Source: Rutidosis leptorrhynchoides
Taxonomy: Eukaryota; Streptophyta; Magnoliopsida; Asterales; Asteraceae
Assembly (NCBI RefSeq): GCF_046630445.1
Contig: NC_092341.1
Span: 8,062,001 to 8,126,000 of the forward strand
Direction: 5' to 3'
Length of the DNA stretch: 64,000 bases
Position 1 is the first letter of the stretch. Each line of letters starts with the position of its first letter. Below, piece after piece: positions 20,536 through 31,709 of the stretch. The translations under genes and the position numbers were made by a program. The notes beneath the pieces are model-generated. The model was given only the letters and a program-made list of their open reading frames with translations, was not told the origin of the DNA and did not search any database.

Positions 20536-20944
20536 TTGATGTAAACATATGAAGGAAGAAGAGAATGAGATGAAATACAAATGAAACAGTAGTGGCACTT
20601 GAGAGGCACAAAGGGTGTAATCTTTTGTTGGATGACATTCATATTGGGAAGTAGTAAAGTGATTTTGCCTAATTTTATAGTTTCTAGCTATAGCTTTGTT
20701 GCCTATTTTGTCCTCTCATTTTCAATAATTATTTTTTGTTTGTACCTTTTTTTTCATTGTTTGTTCACAAACATTAGTCTTATATGAACTTACTTCAGCC
20801 AGGTTTGTATCTGTTGTCACTTGTACCTATCAGCCAAAACTGTGCAGACTGCTGTGAGTGTTTCTTGTGTAATTGACATGTTTCTGATAGCAACTTGATT
20901 GCTTTCCTTGATTCTGATATTACCTGGGGCGATACTCTGCTAAT
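20536..20944 (+). other. 3' UTR and flank of the TM9 gene
   Basis: T-rich sequence following the stop, likely the 3' UTR in its first 250 bp. No separate gene seen. Confidence 0.5.
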
Positions 20945-21320
20945 GCACACAATTCTTGCCCCATGCAATTTTGCGGAATATAATATAAATTACCAGAAAT
21001 GTCAATCAAGAAATGATAGATCTTGATCAAGAATTATGTTGCATAATGAAGCCAAAACTAGTAAGCTGCCTTGTTAAAGATATCGTACATTCGTAATTAA
21101 TGGTGGAGATCTTCTGACCAGGACTGCACGAAAGATGAGCGTTAGGTCTTAATGGTTTCGTGACTTCACCAAAAGCTTGCATCTGGTAATTCTTCAACAA
21201 TGATTGAAACTCGGGCCAATAACGTCCTATGCTTTGCCAGTTTACCCATACTTGACCTTAACCCATATTTTTCATGTCTAACGTCAAAAGTTCATTCCCA
21301 TTTGGAGCATCAAAAGCTGC
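20945..21320 (-). pseudogene. Beta-galactosidase (GH35) gene fragment
   Basis: Minus strand, 21316 downwards: after a plausible splice acceptor (TTATGCAG) one frame encodes FDAPNGNE, then LDMKNMG-stop-GQVWVNWQSIGRYWP, which matches the conserved GQVWING QSIGRYWP region of plant beta-galactosidases apart from a stop and a Gly-to-Trp change. The same frame goes on to KPLRPNAHLSCSPGQKIS, resembling the start of the C-terminal SUEL-type lectin domain. The normal sequence between these blocks is missing. Further on, out of frame, about 20945-20975 encodes NCMGQELC, resembling the end of the lectin domain. The family hydrolyses beta-galactosyl residues of cell-wall polymers; this copy cannot. It looks like a decayed piece of a former neighbouring gene or a transduplicated fragment. 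Confidence 0.7.
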
Positions 21321-22155
21321 ATAAATAATTTAGTTAAAAGACATAATACATCATAAATATATCTGTTGCCTTTCTAAATACAAATCATAAATATATCTGT
21401 TACTATAAGATGGAATTAGGGGGTGTGTGGAATATATGATATGTGCATATACCATGTTAATGGCTCGTTTTTTGCCTCGTAACAACCTAGAAACCAGTCA
21501 ACAGATGAGCTACCACTGAGCGAGTGAAGACTTGGTGAATGAATGTACCGGAAGACGAACAGCAATGCTTAGCATCTAAATCTTGTTAAGGCCTCATTTA
21601 ATCGATTCAAATGTGGTGAAACATGTTTGCAGGTAGAAAAAAAAAAAAAGATCAAAATTGTTACATGTTGGTTAGCGGTAGATGCATCGTGAAATGAAGT
21701 TTAGCAAACTCGAAAAGTACCAGATTCATAAAAGGTGCATCACAATCATAGCTCAAAGGATGGAGAAAAAAACAATAACAATATTCCCCAGCACCTGAAA
21801 AGACCCGATGTCATGATGCATAGTTTAACTGACTTTTGCTAACGTGTTTCTATGACACACGTTAAAGCGTATTTAATTAGGATTTCTTTAATGAATGTTG
21901 TTATTAAAATGCGTAAAATGGATAATACATGACGATTATGATTGACTTTTGATTAATGATTAATATTTTATATTTTATATTTTATTTATTTCAAACACAT
22001 TAAAATTACTCTTTAAAATTGTTTGTTAGAAAAATTTTAAATTTGAATTATACTTTGTGCTTGTTTGGTGTGATAAATTTATCAATATTAGTCAACCATA
22101 CCTCGACATAAGACCGATCCTGTAAGAAACAGCTCAGTCGAACAAACTTCCGTCA
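21321..22155. other. Intergenic between pseudogene and small membrane-protein gene
   Basis: No gene recognised. AT-rich with short duplicated phrases near 21345-21405. The 5' leader of the next gene must lie in the last part (about 22090-22155). Confidence 0.5.
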
Positions 22156-23899
22156 ATGGCTACACAAACGTCATCACCACCACCACCACCACCACCGCCA
22201 CCGTTACCACCGACGGAATCAGTCGGACGCCGTTCCAAGTTCATCTGGCCTCTTCTCATCGCTGCTAGTGTTTCAATCGGAGGTATGTACATACAAATAC
22301 AATTATATGTATATACGGAGTAATTGTTTTTACATAATAACTTTAGATCTAGTTGCTCCTGTATGGTAACCTTTTATCTTCGTTGAATCAACCGAAAACA
22401 GAGTTAGGTTTTCAGTTAGTTGATATGCTTATAACTGTTGTGCCTTTTGTATCTGATTTTAAATTCGATTTTGATCTGATGAATTTTTGCTTACCTTAGT
22501 GTATGAGCTAAATAAATAGGGAATATTACCTGAGTAACATATTATGTAATCAATTCTAGCATTTTAACACTAGAAGAATTCTTAAAAATTATGTAAAACA
22601 ATGTATAAATCCGAACCAATTTTCTGTGAAATTTTTGGGATTTATACGAAATCTCCTGCTGCAATCTATCCTAATATGAGAGGAACTAAAAGTGATGATT
22701 CCACAGATAATCTAGGTTTCATAGGATATGATATTGGTATTTGGAAGAACACAATATTGAACAGTTTAGTTGATTGTTTCAACTAATAAGTAATTGTAAC
22801 TCAATTTAACAACCAAAATTAGGTATAACTATGTTAGTATCTATACAACACTGGAATAATACGCTATTTGATTTTTCAAATTTGAATAATATGAATATAT
22901 GAATATGAATGGTTTTTGCGACATCAATCAAAGGCCATAATTGATTGTAAGGTGTATAAATGGCTTGTAGTCTTAACTTGCTTGATTATTTCCGTTGTTC
23001 ATGCTTAATATTTTATAGTTGGTCGTCGGAACACATTGTTGTTTTTTCAGAGGATTTCGTGTAGAGTTCACAACTTGTTAATGAGTTTAAAAACTGAATT
23101 AATTCATGAAGAAAAAACTCATGTCATGTATATTAAGTTTGACTTTAACCTTGATGTTTGCTTGATTGGTTATATCCAAACTCAGTATTATCCGAATTTG
23201 GTCTTTGTCAGGAACGACATTGACGGAGAAGAGTTACTGTAACTGTATGATTATATTTTGACCATTTGTATGGTAAAAGGCTAAAAGTTGATCAGGCCGT
23301 AGCATAGTGATTCAATGATTGTGTTTGCATAAGATTTTGATACATACGAAAACATGAGCCTTATATTTGTGCTCTGTTGTATTGTTGGCAATAGCCTGCG
23401 ACTAGTGAAAATGAGTAACATTTCGTGGGCCAAATTGTGCAGCTTCACTAATTACTTTCCTTTTATACACTGAATTTTCTAATAAAGATAAAGATAAAGA
23501 TACCTATTCCATGATTACAAATACTATACTATGAAGATAATACTTTTATCGCCTTTAACAGGATGCAATTTTTGATGTTTTGTAGCGTACCTTTACATGA
23601 AAACAAATAAGGATGAGAAAACACAGGGTGATGTGCCTGTGCCTGCACCTGCGGTTACATCATCTACTCCTACAACTACACCCACTGCTATTTCAACTGC
23701 TTCGGTATCACCGCCACCTCCCGCCGTTATGCAGCCAGTGAAACCAATTCCCGTTGATCAACAACGAGAGCTTTTCAAGTGGATATTGGAGGAGAAAAGG
23801 AAAGTGAAGACAAAAGATCCTCAAGAGAAAAAGAAAATCGATGAAGAAAAAGCGTTACTCAAACAGTTCATTCGATCAAAGTCGATCCCATCTTTGTAA
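22156..23899 (+). CDS. Small single-pass membrane protein of unknown function, two exons
   Basis: Exons 22156-22282 and 23586-23899 join in frame across a 1.3-kb intron (GTATGT...TTGTAG) to give 146 residues. Order: a Pro-rich N-terminus (about ten consecutive Pro after MATQTSS), basic residues (GRRSK), one hydrophobic segment at about residues 29-47 (FIWPLLIAASVSIGAYLYM), a Pro/Thr/Ser/Val linker, then a charged, probably helical C-terminus starting at QQRELFKWILEEKRK and ending IRSKSIPSL. The charged tail looks conserved-type rather than random, but I do not recognise the family. The positive-inside rule puts the short N-terminus in the cytosol or stroma; with no N-terminal targeting signal before the Pro tract, an organelle or ER tail arrangement is equally possible. 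Confidence 0.82.
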
Positions 23900-24182
23900 T
23901 GATTTTACCTCTTGTAAACATATGGAATGTACATTTGTTTGTCTTGGATGTTGGGGATTAACTGATTATGTTGTATTTGCTGATGTTGTATATTTTGTGA
24001 AAATTGGAAGTTTTAAGCTTGATTTTGTTGGCTTATTTGCAATCATTGTTGTTATGGTCATGAAACATGTAGTATAGAGTACATGGCAAATGTATAGAAA
24101 AATTTAGGCCGAATGATTTTAAGAGCTGAATGATTTAAAATCTGAATAATTTAATTTTTTAAAAAACTTTTTTCTAGTTATT
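23900..24182 (+). other. 3' UTR and flank of the small membrane-protein gene
   Basis: T-rich region after the stop. No further gene. Confidence 0.5.
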
Positions 24183-24378
24183 GGTCGGAGGTCTACTCGG
24201 AAACAATCTCCATATCTGTCGAATAGAGAGAGGGATGACTTTCTCTATTTTTGAGTGTTTTCACTCTGAGTGGAGAAATAACTTGTCTTTATTCTTGGAT
24301 AGGGAAATGATTGTCTACATCTCACTTTCCCATACACCACTTATGTGGTATTGGGTTTTGTTGTTGTTGGTTGAACTT
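24183..24378 (+). mobile_element. SINE-like repeat (Au-type 3' end)
   Basis: Contains GGTCGGAGGTCT near the start, a CTGTC/GTCTACATCTCAC segment and the ending GGTATTGGGTTTTGTTGTTG. These resemble the widespread plant Au SINE family, which ends in TTG repeats. The tRNA-like 5' head is not clear, so it is probably 5'-truncated. A 69-codon open frame lies inside it by chance. Confidence 0.55.
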
Positions 24379-24827
24379 AGTTTTGAATGACAATAATTTG
24401 TTTAATAATCATTTTAAAGAAATAAATAAAAAATAAGAGAATATAATTATTATATAAGTGTTTTTGAAAAGCAGACGGGATATATTATATATACAAACAA
24501 ACGAAACAGTGCTTATTGCTTAATAGATAATTCTTAATGGTTCACAGTTTTATTTTATTTAGAGGTTAAGAAAACACATTGAATGATGAACGATTCCAAC
24601 TTATGGCACTAAATGTCTATTTACATTGTATTTAATGATCTGTTTCTGTAAAAAATTTAATTCAATAAGTAAAACTGTTGTTTCTTCGTTATTTAACACG
24701 TCACTTAATCTGAAAGCTAATGTGTTTCTACTTTCGATGAGACATGAAATCAGACACAACTTTTCAAATAACGTAAAATAAAACAGATTTAAATTTAGAT
24801 AGAAAAAAAAAACAGCCCCAAGTCTAA
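24379..24827. other. Intergenic, no gene seen
   Basis: AT-rich, no coding signal. Ends at the TAA target site of the MITE. Confidence 0.5.
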
Positions 24828-25471
24828 GAGCACTAGGTGTCCGTAGTCCATTTCGATGTCCATTTTCAGTGTCGAAAATGGAAGCCGAAATTGACTGACA
24901 GTGACATGGGTGGAGGTGTCCACAGTGTCTATTTCAGTGTTCATTTCGGTGTCCATTTTCATATTTTTATTTTTATTTTAATTACTTTTTAAATATAGAT
25001 TGGGTTTTTTAATTAATTTTGAATAAGAAAAAACTTTTCATTAATATGTATTTAGATTAGATAAAAACATTAAATTAAAAAACTTGAATAAGATGAATAA
25101 ATAGATTAGTCCAAATGTTTTACAGAATATTTTTTGGCCCAAAATAAAATATTTAGCCCAAAGGTAACAAAATATGCTCATTTTACAAAACCTAATAAAC
25201 TTCTTATTCTTTCTTCTTCATCATCAAATACCTACCGTCACCAGCACAGCAGCAGAGCCTGCTTCAAACCTGCAAAAACAAAAAGCTGAATATAGCCGTT
25301 TAACGGCTATATTTTTCAAAAAAATTTCTCAAACGGCTCTTTTGGTTCACCGTCGGTTTTTGGTGGCTGGAAATCGACGGCGAGATCGACGCCGTCACGG
25401 TGTCGACCGTCGGTCGATCTCACCGTCGATTTTGAAGGACGGTGAAAAAATTAAACGGGCACCGTGTGCTC
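24828..25471. mobile_element. PIF/Harbinger-type MITE
   Basis: A 644-bp element with imperfect terminal inverted repeats (left GAGCACTAGGTGTCCGT; right end, reverse-complemented, GAGCACACGGTGCCCGT). It is flanked by TAA on both sides (24825-24827, 25472-25474), the 3-bp duplication typical of PIF/Harbinger elements. It has no transposase. The left part repeats GTGTCCATTTC-like phrases and the right part is GC-richer, with CCGTCG/CGACGG inverted phrases that could fold. Confidence 0.75.
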
Positions 25472-26183
25472 TAAAGCATTCCGTTAACATGTAATCATAC
25501 ACATCCTAAATGTGTCTACTTCATGAAGAAGCCACGTAATCTAGTTTAGTTCTACAACTAAAAAAGCATATCCCCTTCATTCATAATTGAACTAGTCAAT
25601 GTCATATATACAGCTCGTCATCTACTTATTTTTATTTATCTATCTATCTATAATCAATAATAGAATAATAATAAAATAAAAAATAAATTATATGAATTGA
25701 AATATTTTAATTATAATTCAATCTTTAACTCTTAAATCTTGACTTGCACCTGTAAACTGACCATAAATATAAATATAACTAGTTTGGAGTTCCGCGCTTC
25801 GCTACGGAGACCAAATCCACATACACATATAATTTCAATACTTTTCTTAATCAATAATAAATAAACGGGTTATAAAATAAGGTAAATTATAAGTCGACTT
25901 CCAAAAATAGATAAAAATAATCATTACCTTTTGTATATAAGATAAAAATATAGGTAAAAAGTAACTGGTTAAATGGTAAAGTAATTAAAAAGCATAATAT
26001 AATGAATGTAATGTTTTAAACTGTGTATTTTTACCTAAAGACTATTAATATTGGACGTATTTTTACCTAAAGACTATTAATATTGGACCGAGGAGTAACA
26101 TATAACAATATTTTATAATACTTAAAAAAGTAAACAATTTTTCTATTTTGTATGTAATATTTGTATATGTTCGGTTTCATATT
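25472..26183. other. Intergenic with repeat fragments
   Basis: No gene. It includes a 32-bp perfect tandem duplication (26025-26056 and 26057-26088, GTATTTTTACCTAAAGAC and on) and a Helitron-like end at 25786. Confidence 0.5.
25786..25816 (-). mobile_element. Possible Helitron-like 3' terminus (minus)
   Basis: On the minus strand a GC-rich imperfect hairpin (GGTCTCCG...CGGAACTCC) is followed by AAACTAGT, the CTAG/T ending of Helitrons. The stem is weak and no 5' end was found. Confidence 0.35.
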
Positions 26184-26311
26184 GGCCGGTGGTCTTCACT
26201 TGGGGTTGAGAAGCGACTTTTCTTTATTGAAGGATAAATGAAGGATTATCAATGTCTCACATCTCCTATAAACCATACATGTGAGATTGAGTTTTGTTGT
26301 TGTGTTGTTGT
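26184..26311 (+). mobile_element. Second SINE-like repeat, diverged
   Basis: Same design as 24183-24378: GGCCGGTGGTCTTCACTTGG, then AATGTCTCACATCTCC, then ATGTGAGATTGAGTTTTG followed by TTG repeats. More degraded. Confidence 0.5.
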
Positions 26312-26705
26312 GTACACCAAATTTTATATTTTAAAGAAAAATCAAAGAAATCATTTGTTCAATTACTCAACCAACGTTTTAACCTCCAAAACCCACCAAT
26401 GGGCCTCTGGGCTGACCCGTCTTATATATTATACAAACAAAATCACTTTTTCATTAATTAACTTATTTCTTCAGTGTTCTTTCTCCCTTCTTTCATCCCA
26501 TATACCACATTCTCCTTCTCATTCTTTTATTGTTATTCTTTTACTTATCATCTACTAAATGTAGAATATCTAATATCTAATTAGGTAATTAAAATTAGTT
26601 CGTTATGAATACTTGAAATATTGAAGTTTTCTAGATCTGTTGTATAATCCTTTTAGCCACACGACTTCATTTTAGTTAATCTAGTTCGTTTAAAAATTAT
26701 GCTAT
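26312..26705. other. Intergenic, no gene seen
   Basis: AT-rich sequence with CT-rich stretches. An open frame at 26238-26558 overlaps the SINE-like repeat and has no domain. Confidence 0.45.
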
Positions 26706-26706
26706 G

Positions 26707-26766
<60 letters not shown>
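26706..26766. repeat. Compound (GT)n(AT)n microsatellite
   Basis: About 25 bp of GT followed by about 36 bp of AT. Confidence 0.97.
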
Positions 26767-26769
<3 letters not shown>

Positions 26770-26835
26770 GTTTTTCGACTCAAATTTTTGTTTGTATATC
26801 GATATACATAATATGTATATTTATAGTTGCAAAAT

Positions 26836-27066
26836 ACAGAGCAACTGTGTTTATCTAAGGATTTATATTTTATACTCCATTGTGGTAAGAAAAAAAAATT
26901 CAGAGCAACTGCGTTTATCTATGGATTTATATTTTATACTCCATTGTGGTAAGGGAAAACCCAAAAGATTTATACTTTATACTCCATTGTGGTAAGCGAA
27001 AAAAAAAAATTCAGAGCAACTTTGTTTATCTATGAATTTATATTTTTATACTCCATTGTGGTAAGG
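26836..27066. repeat. Minisatellite of about 63-bp units
   Basis: Four units sharing CAGAGCAACT, then TTTATCTATGGATTTATA, then ATACTCCATTGTGGTAAG and an A-rich spacer. The third unit is shortened and lacks the CAGAGCAACT part. Confidence 0.9.
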
Positions 27067-27122
27067 GAAAAACAAAAAAAAAAAAAATTATAAAAAAATA
27101 AAAAATAAAAATAAAATAAAAT

Positions 27123-27182
27123 GCTACAGTGATTTCGCTACAGTGTTACAGTAGCTGCTACAGTAGCTACAGTGATTTCGGG
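27123..27182. repeat. Cluster of GCTACAGT motifs
   Basis: Seven close copies of CTACAGT/TTACAGT with two ATTTCG spacers within 60 bp. It sits just before the Helitron-like end region. Confidence 0.8.
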
Positions 27183-27355
27183 ATACGTGGCGTGGTATGA
27201 TTGGTGGGTTTTGTCCATATTTAGTATATAGTATAATATAAATAAATATGATGGAAAATCAGATGATGGATGCAAAAGAAGTTTCTAGAGGGGGAATCTC
27301 GTTACATAAAAATAAATTGAGGGACCTTTTTAAAAATATACTCATTTAAACTGAA

Positions 27356-27392
27356 CTAGTTGTGGAGCCCTCGCTTCGCGTCGGAGGCTCCG
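27356..27392 (-). mobile_element. Helitron-like 3' terminus (minus)
   Basis: The minus strand reads GGAGCC...GGCTCC (6-bp stem, GC-rich loop with GCGAAGCG), four bases, CTAG, T. It resembles the ends at 25786 and 15402. The body would extend rightwards; the 5' TC end was not found. Confidence 0.45.
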
Positions 27393-27409
27393 TTTTGAAT
27401 GCGAGTTAA

Positions 27410-27790
27410 AAAAAAAGTCTTGATCTATTTTGTAAAAAAGAATTTTTTTTCGACATCCAACATTGAAGAGTTGTTCTTTTTTGTGAAAGTTGCTTTTTTT
27501 TTTTTATCTATTTTATAAAAAAGAATGTTTTTCGACATCTTTTGGTAGCATTGAAGGGTTGTTTCTTTTATGAAAGTTGCCACTTTTATCGTTGAGGAAG
27601 AAAAGAAAGAAAGAAAGAAAAAAAGTTAGTTGATTTTTTTGTAAAAGAGAATTTTTTTCGTTGAGAAAAAAAAAGTTAGTTGTTTTCTTTTATAAAAAAG
27701 AATTTTTTTCGACATCTTTTGGTAACATTGAAGGGTTGGTTCTTTTACGAAAGTTGCTTCTTTTATTGTTGAAGACAAAAAAAAAAGTGA
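27410..27790. repeat. Degenerate tandem repeat, about 120-bp units
   Basis: About three units containing AAAAAGAATTTTTTTCGACAT, then CATTGAAGGGTTG, then TTTTTTATGAAAGTTGC, with GAAA/GAAAG insertions. It lies inside the presumed Helitron body. An open frame at 27661-27921 is translated repeat. Confidence 0.75.
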
Positions 27791-28086
27791 AACAACGAAA
27801 TTATCCCTGGGTACTATTGATGAATAGTGCTATAGTGTTTTGTCTATTAGAGTGCTCACAATGTTCCCGTCTAGGAGCCGCCCAAGTTCTAATCCAGGAG
27901 GACACCAATGGCACCACCTAGCCCAGCTTTAGTCCAGGGTGACGCCCAGAAATCTCGTCCATGTTTCCGTCCATTTACAACACATTTGAGGACGTAAGGC
28001 TTGCAAGTTTTGTGGTACTTTTTGCTACTAATCTTGTACAATTGATTAATTAATTAATATAGTGGGTGAGGAAGGAGTGTCATTGT
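27791..28086. other. Intergenic, left flank of element B
   Basis: No gene seen. ATTGT directly before 28087 would be half of the element B target-site duplication; the other half is outside the window. Confidence 0.4.
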
Positions 28087-30015
28087 TGTAGTGACCCGAA
28101 CTTTTCCATGTTTATATATATTAAATGATACATGATTAAATGTTTCCAACATGTTAAGCAATCAAACTTGTTAAGACTTGATTATTTGAAATGAGTTTCA
28201 TGTAGACAATTGACCACCCAAGTTGACCGGCAATTCACGAACGTTAAAACTTGTAAAAACGACATGACGATATATATATGGATATACATATAGTTAACAT
28301 GAGATTATGATAAGTGAGTATCTCCATAAGTATATTAACAATGAGTTATATACATAAAAACAAGACTACTAACTTAAGGATTTCGAAACGAGACATATAT
28401 GTAACGATTATCGTTGTAACGACATTTAAATGTATATATATATCATATTAAGATATACTAATATATCATAATATCATGATAAGATAATAATTTAACATCT
28501 CATTAGATATAATAAACAATGGGTTAACAACATTAAATGAGATTGTTAACTTAAAGGTTTCAAAACAACACTTACATGTAACGACTAACGATGACTTAAC
28601 GACTCAGTTAAAATGTATATACATGTAGTGTATTTAGATGTATTAATATACTTTTGGAAGACTTCAAGACATATATCAAAACACTAATACTTAACGAAAA
28701 TGGGTACAATTACATTCCCATTCTTTTTTCATCAAGAATTCTAGTCGTATTCATACCCGTATTATACACAGATTCTAGACGTACTTACTGTAGGTATATA
28801 CCAATAGGAACTAGCATGAGATTCTACTCTTGATTATGTCATGTATGACTAATCAATTTTAACTTCTACCATGAACTAGTCAACTAACTAGAACTCCTTT
28901 TAACCCTACTCACCACTCACCACTTATCACTCATCATTCACTCCATTTCACTTCCAATTCTCTTTCTAATTCTCTCTCAACACACACATACACTTATGAA
29001 CGAATTTTTCCAGTAGCTAATCATCATCTTCATAAAAAATTACTTCAAGAATCAAGCTATAATCATCTTAGGAAGAACACTTCAAGAACACTTCGAAAAT
29101 CCTTTCAAGTTTACTAGTTTACATCCAAGCTTTCTAATCCATTCCAAGTAATCATCTAAGATCAAGAAACCTTTGTTATTTGCAGTAGGTTATCTTTCTT
29201 ATTCAAGGTAATAATCATATTCAAACTTTGATTCAATTTCTATAACTATAAACTATCTTAATTCGAGTAAAAATCTTACTTGAACTTGTTTTTGTGTCAT
29301 GATCCTACTTCAAGAACTTTCAAGCCATCCAAGATCCTTTGAAGCTAGATCATTTCTTGTCACTTCCAGTAGGTTTACCTACTAAACTTAAGGTACTAAT
29401 GATGTTCATAACATCATTCGATTCATACATATAAAACTATCTTATTCGAAGATTTAAACTTGTAATCACTAGAACATAGTTTAGTTAATTCTAAACTTGT
29501 TCGTAAATAAAGTTAATCCTTCTAACTTGACTTTTAAAATTAACTAAACACATGTTCTATATCTATATGATACGTTAACTTAATGATTTAAAACCTGAAA
29601 ACACGAAAAACACCGTAAAACCGGACATACGCCGTCGTAGTAACAACGCGGGCTGTTTTGGGTTTGATAATTAAAAACTATGATAAACTTTGATTTAAAA
29701 TTTGTTCTTCTGGGAAAATGATTTTTCTTATGAACATGAAACTATATCCAAAAATCATGGTTAAACTCAAAGTGGAAGTATGTTTTTCAAAATGGTCATC
29801 AAGACGTCGTTCTTTCGACTGAAATGACTACCTCTTACAAAAATGACTTGTAACTTATATTTTCGACTATAAACCTATATTTTTTTCTGTATAGATTCAT
29901 AAAATAGAGTTAAATATGAAACCATATCAATTTTATTCACTCAAAACGGATTTAAAACGAAGAAGTTATGGGTAAAACAAGATTGGGTATTTTTTGATTG
30001 TTGTAGCTACGGGAA
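28087..30015 (+). repeat. Element B 5' LTR, first part
   Basis: 1,929 bp from TGTAGTGACCC to the GGGAA target site (30011-30015) of element A. The first 270 bp match 51680-51953 closely, apart from a 10-bp indel near 28125 and scattered changes. No gene; contains AT-rich promoter-like stretches that were not resolved. Confidence 0.85.
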
Positions 30016-31694
30016 TGATGTGCGAAAAGTGGTATATGAATTATCGTATGGAAAATACCGGTTTTAGAGATTGCTACACACTAACGGGCAGTGTACCCGA
30101 TCGTGTAGTAGTATAGTAACTGGTTTAGTTCCGTGTATCGTTCCAAGGACAGTTATATCAGTCAAACTAGAATTAGAAACTATATTATGATTAACTAAGT
30201 GAATGAAAGTTAAAAGTACAAGTTTTATGTTTTGGTGGCTATTTAACGATTTAGCCAAATCAAAGAAGGTTAAATGTAAAAACAATATTTTTGTCTTTTA
30301 AGTTTATGAAATGAGAATAAATGCAAATAAAGCAAGTAAGATAGTTTTGAATTAAATCAAAGAGATGAAATGTTTATCTAGATATTTTACCCTCGGTATT
30401 GGATGTATTTTTAGATATTAAGTCCTGATTGAATAATTATGTGTGTAGTTATCTAATAGGTTCACTAAGAGTTCTCTCGGATAAACACGCAAATACAATA
30501 ACAAGATCAAGGGTTCCCTTTTCACTATGGTTCTTGTATTTGTAATCAAATAACTATAAGCATGCTAATCACCTAAATCGACTCGCCAAGAGTTCTCTTT
30601 AGCAAGTACTCAAACTAGAATTACTAAGCGAGGGTTCCCTATTACTTAGACCTTTTCGTTTGTGACTAGTTGATCAACAAGATCAAAGACTTGAATAACA
30701 ATTGTCTTTGCGTTCGCTCTACACAATTCATTCCTATTTTGTTTAACCGTTTTAATCTAGTTTACCCCCTTGGTCCGGTTTAGCAAACAATCAATCTAAG
30801 ACAAGTTGATTGTAAATCAATATGATACATCAACAAGAGTTCTCTTTATCAACAACATATCAATTAACTAGATACAAATGATTTTAACAACAATAAGCAT
30901 GGTTCTTAATTCAAGCTTCAATCTATCACGCATAATACATTCAATCAATAAGATTACATCCAATACCTTGGTTATTAATCTAGACAAACATTATAGAAAC
31001 TAGCCAACAATCATGGTAACAGACAACAATACAATCAATTTATTAACTGAAATCATTGCTGAGAACAAGTAAATAACCTACAAGAACAAGAGTTCTTGGA
31101 TGAAGAAGGTTTTGATGGATGATGCCTTGATGTTGAGCCTCTTCAAAGAGGTTGGAGTTCTCCAATTTGCTCCTGAAAATCGCCTCTAAACTCTCTGGTT
31201 CGTATCCTTTTGAAACAGTCCCAAAAATGAAGCTTTAAAGTGGAGAAATTAGGTAAAAAGCAGAAAAGTCGGGTACACCTACTACGGGACGTCGTCCCAA
31301 AAGGCAGGACGGCGTCCCACAAAACACGACAGGACGGCGTCCTAATAATGCTAGACGGCGTCCCAGATAAAAGGCCAGGACGGCGTCCTCTTATGCTAGA
31401 CGGCGTCCCGAATGGTTTTTAGGCACTGTTTCGTTTTCTTTTCAATATTAGTTCATTTGGACGAAGCCTAACATATCAGAAGCCTTGTTTTATCATTTTA
31501 GAGTGCTACCTTGACCCTAACTCGTATCGGGATCGACCAATGTCATAAATCATCAAAATTCTTTGCAGATCATTCTTCCGATACAAATTCGCGCATCTTG
31601 GCTTATCACTTGTAGATCACCTTCATTATCTTCGATTCTAGAGCGTTTTAAGTGATATTGCGATAGATATATATGATGTTATTGAGCAATATCA
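30016..31694 (-). repeat. Element A 3' LTR
   Basis: 1,679 bp, almost identical to 42023-43701. Contains the palindrome cluster at 31286-31414 and several copies of an AGAGTTCTCT phrase (30467-30850). Confidence 0.96.
31286..31414. repeat. Cluster of GACGGCGTC palindromes in the LTR
   Basis: Six copies of an odd-length palindrome (GGACGGCGTCC or GGGACGTCGTCCC and variants) in about 130 bp, roughly 280-410 bp inside the LTR start in element sense (U3). Confidence 0.92.
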
Positions 31695-31709
31695 AAACAC
31701 CCCACACTT
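31695..31709 (-). other. Element A polypurine tract
   Basis: The minus strand reads AAGTGTGGGGTGTTT directly before the 3' LTR. Confidence 0.85.

Noticed and set aside
25174-25494. 106-codon open frame
   Set aside because: Inside the Harbinger-type MITE and running over its edge.
27661-27921. 86-codon open frame
   Set aside because: Translated tandem repeat with lysine and leucine runs.
30064-31422. Small open frames repeated at 42071-43429
   Set aside because: Element A LTR sequence; the later one is simply the palindrome cluster translated.
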